Source of the DNA: a bacterium
GTDB lineage: Bacteria; Chloroflexota; Chloroflexia; Thermomicrobiales; UBA6265
DNA length: 8,952 nt
Reading direction: 5' to 3'
Assembly: GCA_029977305.1 (NCBI GenBank)
Contig: JAPOLF010000081.1
Location: 1-8,952 of the forward strand
Below, in pieces: positions 1 through 5,099 of the stretch. The first letter of the stretch is position 1. The number at the start of each line of letters is the position of its first letter. The notes beneath the pieces were generated by a model. That model did no database searches. It saw nothing but the letters and a program-made list of their open reading frames with translations, and was not told the DNA's origin. The translations under genes were made by a program, and so were the position numbers.

Positions 1-464
1 CCATCGCCGTCACGTCGCTGGCGGTGCTCACAGGCCGGGCGGAGGCGATGCTTCCGATCGCCACGTGCCGCAAGACGCGTCAACAGTGCGCGACGAACGA
101 GGAGTGCTGCTCCGGGCTCTGCCGGGTGCATCCGGATCCGCAACGCAGCCGCTGTGCCCGGCCGAACCGGAAGCGCCGCAACGCGAATGAGTCCAACGAG
201 CCGAACGACCGGCCCGAGGTCACCTGCCTCGCCATGCGCGAGGTGTGCGAGCTGGAGAACGGGACGCCGGTCGGGACGTGCTGCCAACACCACAACTGCG
301 AATATGCCAACCCCTGCAGTCCATCAGACGGCCTTGCCTGCGACTCGTCGGTCCATCCAACCGGCGTGTTCAAGTACTGCTGTGCGGTGCTTGATCGGCC
401 CTGCGAAGGGGTTGGCGACTGCTGCAACGGCCTGCAGTGCAACAGTGGGACCTGCGGGTACTAA
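1..464 (+). CDS. Exported cysteine-rich protein with three knottin-like units (5' end outside window)
   Basis: The reading frame is open to the left edge. Its first codons read IAVTSLAVLTGRAEA, the end of a hydrophobic export signal with a likely cleavage after AEA, so the true start lies upstream; a GTG at 24 is in frame but would cut the signal in half. Numbering from codon 24-26 as residue 1, there are 20 cysteines in about 130 mature residues. They fall into three units of one pattern: Cys 15,22,28,29,33,44 (C-x6-C-x5-CC-x3-C-x10-C); Cys 68,75,86,87,92,98 (C-x6-C-x10-CC-x4-C-x5-C); Cys 120,127,133,134,139,144 (C-x6-C-x5-CC-x4-C-x4-C). One extra pair is at 106 and 119. This spacing is that of inhibitor cystine knot (knottin) folds, which suggests a disulfide-rich extracytoplasmic protein. 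A basic, Asn-rich linker (about 46-66) separates units 1 and 2. Function is unknown. The FAD oxidoreductase gene begins 49 bases after the stop. Confidence 0.8.
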   Translation, partial: IAVTSLAVLTGRAEAMLPIATCRKTRQQCATNEECCSGLCRVHPDPQRSRCARPNRKRRNANESNEPNDRPEVTCLAMREVCELENGTPVGTCCQHHNCEYANPCSPSDGLACDSSVHPTGVFKYCCAVLDRPCEGVGDCCNGLQCNSGTCGY

Positions 465-513
465 CGCGCTTTCCGATCAATTCACTGTCATGCCCCGTAG
501 GGAAGGAATCGCC

Positions 514-1623
514 ATGTCCATCATCTGGGATGTCGATGTCGAGCGACCGGTGCTGCCGCCGCTGCGGGGCACGGTCGCGGCGGATCTTTGCGTGATCGGG
601 CTTGGGGGGTCGGGCCTGACCGCGGTGCGCGAGGCGCAGGCGCGCGGGATGTCGGTGGTGGGGATCGATGCCGACCGCATCGCCGCCGGGGCCGCCGGGC
701 GCAATGGCGGGTTCCTGCTCGCGGGGATCGCCGCGTTCCACCACGACGCGATCGACGCCCATGGTCATGACAAAGCCTTGGCCCTCTACCAGCACACGGT
801 GGAGGAGATGGACAAGTTCGAGGCGGCGGCGCCGCAGGCGGTGCGCCGCGAGGGCGTGCTGCGCAAGGCGCACGACGACGCGGAGTGGGAAGACTGTCTC
901 GTCCATCGCGACGCGCTGCGGGCAGACGGCTTCGACGCCGACGTGCACGAGAGCTGGCAGGGGCGGGGGATCCTGATCCCGACAGACGGCACTTTTCATC
1001 CGGCGATGCGGGCATGTCTGCTGGCGAACGCGGCAATCGCCGACGGCGCACGACTCTACGCCGACACCCCGGCAATCGAGATCGAGCCGGGGGTGGTGCA
1101 CACGCCGGAGGGCGAGGTGCGGGCCGCGAACATTCTGGTGGCGGTGGACGGCAACCTCCATCGAGCGGTGCCGTCGCTCGCAGAGCGAGTGCGCCCAGTG
1201 CGTCTGCAAATGGTCGCGACGGCGCCGACGGATGTGCGACTGACCCATGCGGTGTATGCGCGAGACGGCTGGGATTACTGGCAGCAACTGGAGGACGGGC
1301 GAGTCGCGATCGGCGGTGGACGGGATGTCCTCGGCGATGGCGAATGGACGGATGCGACCGAACCGACCGATGCGGCACGCGCCTATTTGATCTCGCTTCT
1401 GGCAGAGATGGGCATTGACGCGCCGATCGAGCACCACTGGGCCGCGACGGTGAGCTACACCGACAACGGCTTGCCAATCGTCGAAGAGGTGCAGCCGGGC
1501 GTCTGGGCGATCGGCGGCTACTGCGGGACAGGGAACATCGTCGGGGCGGCACTCGGACGGGGAGTGGTGGAGCAGTTCGCGACCGGACAGAGCCGGGTCG
1601 TCTCCGATTTCACCGCCGACTGA
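514..1623 (+). CDS. FAD-dependent oxidoreductase, DAO (D-amino acid oxidase/glycine oxidase-like) family
   Basis: A 369-residue flavoprotein, probably cytoplasmic, of the family that oxidises amines or amino acids with FAD. The N-terminal Rossmann motif is clear: VIGLGGSG (Gly29, Gly31, Gly34), ending beta-2 at Asp52 (VVGID), where an acidic residue binds the FAD ribose. The family segment AGRNGGF follows at 61-67. Near the C terminus, PGVWAIGGYCGTGN (328-341) is the second conserved FAD-contacting stretch, and HHWAATVSYTDNGLP upstream of it is also typical of the family. The start is the ATG at 514 because AGGGAAGGA lies 6 bases upstream; an in-frame ATG at 490 has no such site and would place the Shine-Dalgarno inside the gene. 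The length fits single-domain DAO enzymes. The substrate cannot be assigned, and the neighbours give no pathway clue. Confidence 0.85.
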   Translation: MSIIWDVDVERPVLPPLRGTVAADLCVIGLGGSGLTAVREAQARGMSVVGIDADRIAAGAAGRNGGFLLAGIAAFHHDAIDAHGHDKALALYQHTVEEMDKFEAAAPQAVRREGVLRKAHDDAEWEDCLVHRDALRADGFDADVHESWQGRGILIPTDGTFHPAMRACLLANAAIADGARLYADTPAIEIEPGVVHTPEGEVRAANILVAVDGNLHRAVPSLAERVRPVRLQMVATAPTDVRLTHAVYARDGWDYWQQLEDGRVAIGGGRDVLGDGEWTDATEPTDAARAYLISLLAEMGIDAPIEHHWAATVSYTDNGLPIVEEVQPGVWAIGGYCGTGNIVGAALGRGVVEQFATGQSRVVSDFTAD

Positions 1624-1681
1624 GGGACTGCAGGGATGCTGTCCGCGTATCCTTCACATGCGCACCGGTGCTCCATAGGGG

Positions 1682-1730
1682 GCATGGTGTTCGCTTGATG
1701 TCGCTGGCGTTCGGCGACGATGCATGGTGT
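1682..1730 (+). repeat. Direct repeat GCATGGTGT around a small inverted repeat, upstream of barrel copy 1
   Basis: The nonamer GCATGGTGT occurs at 1682-1690 and again at 1722-1730, exactly 40 bases apart. Between them is the inverted repeat GTCGC (1700-1704) / GCGAC (1714-1718). A 10-base palindrome, GCACCGGTGC, lies just upstream at 1662-1671. The block ends 16 bases before the ATG of copy 1 and just before its ribosome binding site, so it is in the leader or promoter of that gene. It could be an operator or a 5' UTR structure, but with no relatives to compare, chance cannot be excluded. Confidence 0.3.
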
Positions 1731-1746
1731 ATGACGGAGGTGTCTC

Positions 1747-2244
1747 ATGCGGTTGGCTCTTGGAGTTTCGGCATTGGTGATCGGTGCGGCGGTGGCCGGC
1801 GGCGTCGCCTTCGGACACCTCGCTCAGGCCGACGACATGACGACGTTTTCGATCACGTCTCCCGCAAAAGAACCGATCACCATCGACCTTGGGGAGCCGG
1901 GCCGCTCGGTCGGCGACCTGCGGTTGATCAACATTCCGTTCACCGGAGACGAAGGCATCGCGGGGACGCTCAACGGGATGCTCGTCACGGTTGATGTTCC
2001 GGACGGGGAAGACACGCAGCTGGACACCATGGGTCAGCTGATCTTCGATTTCGGCGGCACGGACAGCATCATCGTCGCCGCGGAGTCGAAGATGGTCCCC
2101 GAGGGCGACGTGCTGATGCTTGATGGTCAGCAAGTCCGCGCCGTGCTCGGCGGGACCGGCAAGTTCGTCGGGGCTCGAGGCCAGATGCTCACCGGGCAGA
2201 ACCCGGACGGCACGTGGGAGGCCACCTTCCAGCTGATGGACTAG
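1747..2244 (+). CDS. Exported allene oxide cyclase/dirigent-like barrel protein, copy 1
   Basis: A 165-residue protein. Residues 1-28 are a signal peptide (MR, a hydrophobic run, then AQA before DD), so the mature chain of about 137 residues should be outside the membrane. The mature part contains alternating short strands and the segment RAVLGGTGKFVGARGQ (131-146). A GGTG-(K/R)-F/Y-x-x-A-x-G turn of this kind is characteristic of the allene oxide cyclase/dirigent eight-stranded beta-barrel and its bacterial relatives, and the chain ends like that fold with a last strand, TWEATFQLMD. There is no cysteine. The start is set by ACGGAGGTG, about 6 bases before the ATG at 1747. It is the first of five tandem paralogs and is closest in its mature part to copy 4 (shared stretches such as TQLD-MGQ and LRLIN/MRLIN). 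Fold assignment is fairly good; ligand or reaction is unknown. Confidence 0.75.
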   Translation: MRLALGVSALVIGAAVAGGVAFGHLAQADDMTTFSITSPAKEPITIDLGEPGRSVGDLRLINIPFTGDEGIAGTLNGMLVTVDVPDGEDTQLDTMGQLIFDFGGTDSIIVAAESKMVPEGDVLMLDGQQVRAVLGGTGKFVGARGQMLTGQNPDGTWEATFQLMD

Positions 2245-2264
2245 CCGTCACGACGTGCTGCGAT

Positions 2265-2297
2265 CGAGGCCGGTGCGGAAGTTCCGCACCGGCCTCG
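2265..2297 (+). terminator. Hairpin after barrel copy 1
   Basis: A near-perfect palindrome starts 20 bases after the stop: CGAGGCCGGTGCGGAA, one central G, then its exact complement. It can form a stem of 13 or more base pairs. No T-tract follows (GTCGTATCC), so it may be a weak or Rho-assisted terminator or an mRNA 3' end stabiliser. The same hairpin type, with changed but still paired stem bases, follows copies 2, 3 and 4. Confidence 0.6.
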
Positions 2298-2331
2298 TCG
2301 TATCCGATGGTCACAACTCGTCACCCGGAAT

Positions 2332-2359
2332 TTGACCGGACGCGGCAACGGGGCATACG
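2332..2359 (+). promoter_or_regulatory. Candidate sigma70-type promoter for barrel copy 2
   Basis: TTGACC (2332-2337) is followed after 16 bases by CATACG (2354-2359), acceptable -35 and -10 elements for a GC-rich genome. It lies between the hairpin closing copy 1 and the start of copy 2, which fits independent transcription of each array member. A possible counterpart before copy 3 is TTGATC (3000-3005), 16 bases, CATTCT (3022-3027). Judged by eye only. Confidence 0.35.
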
Positions 2360-2419
2360 GTGGAAAGGTTGCCGTCAGCCCCTGCTGGCGTGCTCGGGGT
2401 GTATCTTGGAGTGATGGCG

Positions 2420-2920
2420 ATGCGTGTGGTTCCTGTGGTCTCTGGGCTGGCGATCGGTGTGGCGGTCCTCAGCGGGGTGGCATTCACGCAACTGGCGCAG
2501 GCGGACGACATGGTGACGTTCACGGTCTCCACTTCGGCGGATTACTCCGCTGGGCGGGTTGACCTGAACGAGGAGGGGCGGTCGCCGGGGGACATGCGGT
2601 TGCTCTACGTGCCATTCACCGGCGAGAACGGCGTCTCCGGGACGATGAGCGGGTTCGCGACGATCGTCGACATCCCGGATGGGGAGGACACCCACATCGA
2701 CGCGATCGGAAGCGCCGTCTTCTCCTTCGGCGACCAAGACAGCATTGTGGCGACCTTCAAATACGAGTTGCTGCCGGATGGGCAGGGCACGAAGATGGAT
2801 GGCACCCAGTTGCAGCCGGTGATCGGCGGCACCGGGAAGTTCATCGGGGCGAAGGGTCAGGTTTCGGTTTCGGAAGATGCCTCCGGGGCTTGGGTGTACA
2901 CCTTCGAGCTCCTGGACTAG
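2420..2920 (+). CDS. Exported allene oxide cyclase/dirigent-like barrel protein, copy 2
   Basis: A 166-residue paralog of copy 1. The signal peptide again covers residues 1-28 and ends AQA before DD. The barrel signature is VIGGTGKFIGAKGQ (134-147) and the C-terminal strand is VYTFELLD. There is no cysteine. Two ATGs stand close together (2414 and 2420); 2420 is preferred because TTGGAG then sits 8 bases upstream and because translation begins MRVVPVVSG, matching the MR start of the other copies. The frame is open further upstream to an ATG at 2360, but that extension (MERLPSAPAG) is not signal-like and has no counterpart in the other copies. It differs from copies 1 and 4 in the loop after the signal peptide (STSADYSAGRVDL) and in the segment around FKYELLPDGQGTKMDG. 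Own leader upstream and strong hairpin downstream suggest a separate transcript. Confidence 0.75.
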   Translation: MRVVPVVSGLAIGVAVLSGVAFTQLAQADDMVTFTVSTSADYSAGRVDLNEEGRSPGDMRLLYVPFTGENGVSGTMSGFATIVDIPDGEDTHIDAIGSAVFSFGDQDSIVATFKYELLPDGQGTKMDGTQLQPVIGGTGKFIGAKGQVSVSEDASGAWVYTFELLD

Positions 2921-2948
2921 CTGTCGATCCCACACTCGATTGACGGAA

Positions 2949-2980
2949 GAGGCCGGCGCGGGACATTCCGCGCCGGCCTC
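2949..2980 (+). terminator. Hairpin after barrel copy 2
   Basis: A 13-bp perfect stem, GAGGCCGGCGCGG paired with CCGCGCCGGCCTC, encloses the loop GACATT and begins 28 bases after the stop. It is followed by GCCATTTAA, with only a short T run. Relative to the hairpin after copy 1, a T-A pair in the stem has become C-G, so the pairing is kept. Likely terminator or 3' end structure. Confidence 0.65.
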
Positions 2981-3154
2981 GCCATTTAACGGACCCACGT
3001 TGATCGTGTCTCACGTTCTTTCATTCTGGTGTGCCTCTCCCGCGGCATTGACGGGTACCAATGCCGATTGCGCCGGGGAAGAAGGCATCTCCCGTGCCCT
3101 TCGCGTTGGATGCCCCGGGAGCATCCGGCGACCGAATGACGAGAGGAGCACACC

Positions 3155-3650
3155 ATGGGCTTTCGACGCGGGCCCTTGCTAGTGCGGCGGTAGCGGCGCA
3201 GACTGGCGGGCTGTTCATCGGTCGATTCGCCACGGCCGACGCAATGACGACGTTCACGGTCACCATCCCTGTCGACTGCACATCGACGCGGATCGATTTG
3301 ACCGGTGATGGGCGAACCATCCGCGATCTGCGATTCATGAACACCACCTTCAGTGGTGATAGGGTCGAAGGGTCGATGTCGGGATGGGGCGGCCTTTTCG
3401 ACGCCGGCAGCGCGGAGGATCCGATCATGGATGCTATGGGCTCCTTGGTGTTCGAGTTCGGTGATGCGGATTCCATCGTCGTCGCGGTGATGACGAACTG
3501 GCACCGGACGGTGAGGGCTCGACCGTCAATGGAACGCAACTCGAGGCCATCACCGGGGGAACCGGGAAGTTCGTCGGGGCACGTGGGCAGGTGCTCTCCA
3601 CCGAGGGTGAGGACGGCAGCTGGAGCCACACCTTCCAACTGCTCGACTAG
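3155..3650 (+). pseudogene. Barrel protein copy 3, disrupted by two one-base frameshifts
   Basis: A strong GAGAGGAG site (3141-3148) is followed 6 bases later by the ATG at 3155, which reads MGFRRGPLLVRR and then stops at TAG. The rest of the signal peptide (ALASAAVAAQTGG...RFATA) is in another frame. Adding one base near 3165-3172 joins them into a signal peptide of exactly 28 residues ending ATA before D, as in the intact copies. The mature part then runs TTFTVTIP...FEFGDADSIVVAVMT and loses frame again near 3494-3497. Adding one base there (restoring TELAPDGEG, compare YELLPDGQG in copy 2) recovers TQLEAITGGTGKFVGARGQ and the final HTFQLLD before TAG at 3648-3650. The repaired protein would be 165 residues, the length of copy 1. 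Both lesions are single-base losses, the first beside a GGGCCC run, so sequencing or assembly error is possible; otherwise it is a recent pseudogene. Unlike the other copies it has one Cys in the mature part. Confidence 0.7.
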
Positions 3651-3671
3651 TCACCACGCCTGACGAGGCTG

Positions 3672-3711
3672 ACGGCCGGCACGGGATTTCCGTGCCGGCT
3701 GTGCCTTTTTT
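3672..3711 (+). terminator. Rho-independent terminator after barrel copy 3
   Basis: The stem ACGGCCGGCACGG pairs with CCGTGCCGGCTGT over 13 positions (one G-T pair) around the loop GATTT. TTTTTT follows at 3706-3711, three bases beyond the stem. This is the most classical intrinsic terminator in the array and begins 21 bases after the stop. The inner stem GGCACGG/CCGTGCC is a compensated variant of the hairpins after copies 1 and 2. Confidence 0.8.
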
Positions 3712-3737
3712 CTGGCGGGATGTGGAGGTACGGGCTG

Positions 3738-3801
3738 TGGCATGCTCCTTGTCATGGAGGCGCACGATGCGCCCGCTTCGCGTAAAAAGGAGTTGATGAT
3801 G
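3738..3801 (+). promoter_or_regulatory. Conserved leader of barrel copy 4 (matches leader of copy 5)
   Basis: This stretch aligns without gaps to 4392-4455 upstream of copy 5, roughly three quarters identical by eye. It begins GTGGCATGCTCC, holds a perfect 6-bp hairpin GGCGCA-CGA-TGCGCC (3759-3773), and ends with AAGGAG 6 bases before the ATG. CATGCT could be part of a -10 element, although no good -35 is visible here. It is a shared promoter/5' UTR module whose regulator is unknown. Confidence 0.5.
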
Positions 3802-4299
3802 CGCGCACTTCCGATGATCTCGGCCTTCGTTATCGGCGCCTCCGTGATGGGCGCTGCCGCCTTCCATCAGTTCGCCAAGGCGGAGGACATGGTCACCTTC
3901 ACCATCGTCTCGCCAGCCGGTCACGGACCGATCATCATCGATATCGGGGAGCCCGGCCAATCGCTAGGTGACATGCGATTGATCAACAACACGTTCGCCG
4001 GTGACGATGGTGTCAGTGGCACCGCGAGCGGGATGCTCCTGACGGTCGACCTCCCTGACGAAGCAGACACGCAACTCGACTCCATGGGTCAAATCGTCTA
4101 CGAGTTCGGCGGGGGGGACATGATCGTCGTCGCCGCTGATTCGGAGTTCCTTCCGGGTGGCGATGCATTGATCCTCGATGGTGCGCAGCTGCGGGCGGTG
4201 ATCGGCGGCACCGGGAAATTCATCGGCGCGCGGGGGCAGGTGACGACCACGTTCAACGAGGATGGCACCTGGAGCCACACCTTCCAACTGCTCGACTGA
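3799..4299 (+). CDS. Exported allene oxide cyclase/dirigent-like barrel protein, copy 4
   Basis: A 166-residue member of the array. The signal peptide is residues 1-28 (MRALPMISAFVIG..., ending AKA before ED). The mature domain carries LRAVIGGTGKFIGARGQ (131-147) and ends HTFQLLD; there is no cysteine. The start is the second of two adjacent ATGs (3796 and 3799), since AAAAAGGAG ends 6 bases before 3799 and only 3 before 3796. An earlier in-frame ATG at 3742 lies inside the conserved leader and would destroy the signal peptide. The mature part is most like copy 1 (IDIGEPGQSLGDMRLIN against IDLGEPGRSVGDLRLIN), while leader and signal peptide are most like copy 5, suggesting recombination between members. 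Role unknown beyond an exported barrel. Confidence 0.75.
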   Translation: MRALPMISAFVIGASVMGAAAFHQFAKAEDMVTFTIVSPAGHGPIIIDIGEPGQSLGDMRLINNTFAGDDGVSGTASGMLLTVDLPDEADTQLDSMGQIVYEFGGGDMIVVAADSEFLPGGDALILDGAQLRAVIGGTGKFIGARGQVTTTFNEDGTWSHTFQLLD

Positions 4300-4320
4300 C
4301 CGCTGCCACAACGTTCATTC

Positions 4321-4362
4321 CATGGCGAGGGCGGTGCGGACATGCGCACCGCCCTCGCCATG
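4321..4362 (+). terminator. Long hairpin after barrel copy 4
   Basis: An 18-bp perfect stem, CATGGCGAGGGCGGTGCG at 4321-4338 with its exact complement at 4345-4362, encloses the loop GACATG. It starts 21 bases after the stop. There is no T-tract. The inner GCGGTGCG/CGCACCGC and the GACAT loop recall the hairpins after copies 1 and 2. Likely terminator or 3' stabilising structure. Confidence 0.6.
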
Positions 4363-4391
4363 TCACCACGACGTTGCGGTGTCGCTGGTTG

Positions 4392-4455
4392 TAGCATGCT
4401 CCCTGTCGAGGAGGCGCACCGGGCGCCTGCAGATCGTGACAAGGAGTTGATGATG
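4392..4455 (+). promoter_or_regulatory. Conserved leader of barrel copy 5 (matches leader of copy 4)
   Basis: This is the counterpart of 3738-3801. GCATGC begins 59 bases before the ATG in both copies. The small hairpin is kept as GGCGC-ACCGG-GCGCC (4413-4427); the sixth pair of copy 4 is lost while the other five remain. The ribosome binding site AAGGAG and the following TTGATGATGCGCG are identical in the two leaders. TTGCGG (4374-4379) could be a -35 with CATGCT (4395-4400) as -10, but the 15-base spacing is short. Confidence 0.5.
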
Positions 4456-4959
4456 CGCGTTCTTCCGATGGTGTCCGCCGTGGCGATCGGCGCGACGATG
4501 CTCGGCGCGGTGGCCTACACCCAGTTCGCCGTGGCGGACGACCTGACCACCTTCACGATCACCACCGATGCCGGGGTGGAGGACGGGATCGACACGGGAC
4601 CCGCCGGGATTTCCGTGGGTGACATCTTGGTCTTCTCCGCAAACTTCGTCGCGGAGGACGGCACGGCCGGGACGATCAACGGCTACCACGTGGCGACGGA
4701 TCTCACGGATCCCGCCGACCCGCTGGCGAACATGGTCTCCACGATCGTCTTCGAGTTCGGTGGTGAGGATTCGATCGTCGTCTCACAGGCGAGCAGCGGC
4801 ACGTTTGCGGGGGATTCGATGGTCGATTGGGCCGCTGGCGGCCAACAGTTGCGGGCGATCATCGGCGGCACCGGGAAGTTCATCGGAGCGAAGGGCCAGG
4901 TTGTCGGCAAGCAGAACGCGGACGGCTCGTGGAGCCAGGAGTTCCAGTTGGTCGACTAG
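4453..4959 (+). CDS. Exported allene oxide cyclase/dirigent-like barrel protein, copy 5
   Basis: A 168-residue protein, the last and most divergent intact copy. The signal peptide is again 28 residues (MRVLPMVSAVAIG..., ending AVA before DD). The hallmark LRAIIGGTGKFIGAKGQ is at 133-149 and the chain ends SQEFQLVD. There is no cysteine. The middle differs: AGISVGDILVFSANF replaces the GEPGRS-GD-RLIN segment, and SSGTFAGDSMVDWAAGG replaces the acidic loop before the hallmark turn. It may therefore bind something different, or be an older duplicate. The start is the ATG at 4453, with AAGGAG 6 bases upstream; an ATG directly before it (4450) is too close, and one at 4342 lies in the hairpin after copy 4. 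The next gene on this strand (GH127) starts 140 bases downstream. Confidence 0.75.
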   Translation: MRVLPMVSAVAIGATMLGAVAYTQFAVADDLTTFTITTDAGVEDGIDTGPAGISVGDILVFSANFVAEDGTAGTINGYHVATDLTDPADPLANMVSTIVFEFGGEDSIVVSQASSGTFAGDSMVDWAAGGQQLRAIIGGTGKFIGAKGQVVGKQNADGSWSQEFQLVD

Positions 4960-4972
4960 TTCAGGCGCTGGA

Positions 4973-5021
4973 TGCGGGCGGCGGGTAATTCGGTCCTCCG
5001 TCGCGCATGTCCACGTTTTTT
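4973..5021 (+). terminator. Possible terminator after barrel copy 5
   Basis: An imperfect stem can form between ATGCGGGCGGCGGG and CCTCCGTCGCGCAT (mismatch and bulge in the middle), followed by GTCCACG and then TTTTTT at 5016-5021. The gap between stem and T run is longer than usual, and the stem is weaker than those after copies 1-4. Confidence 0.4.
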
Positions 5022-5099
5022 GGTGCTTCTCTCCCCTTGTTGCCCGGGTGGGGACCTTGCACACTCGCAGCACGACCGCGGCTCAGCCGGGAGGTGCAC

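Noticed and set aside
154..513. N-terminal extension of the FAD oxidoreductase frame over the cysteine-rich gene
   Set aside because: The extension is an out-of-frame reading of the cysteine-rich protein. The best Shine-Dalgarno is immediately before 514 and the family begins just before the Rossmann motif.
370..1437. Long minus-strand open frames opposite the FAD oxidoreductase
   Set aside because: Low-complexity Arg/Pro-rich translation with no recognisable domain; the plus strand carries clear FAD motifs.
3480..3510. Programmed frameshifting in copy 3
   Set aside because: No slippery heptamer, internal Shine-Dalgarno or downstream pseudoknot is evident, and two separate shifts would be needed.
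3136..3663. Copy 3 as an intact gene starting at the ATG at 3136
   Set aside because: That start lacks a well-placed ribosome binding site and gives MTRGAHHGLSTR in place of a signal start; the C-terminal part after about 3497 is out of frame and loses the GGTGKF turn.
2265..4362. The repeated palindromes as a CRISPR array or insertion-sequence ends
   Set aside because: They are about 700 bases apart with genes between them, differ in stem sequence, and are placed just after stop codons. No cas gene, transposase or target duplication is seen.
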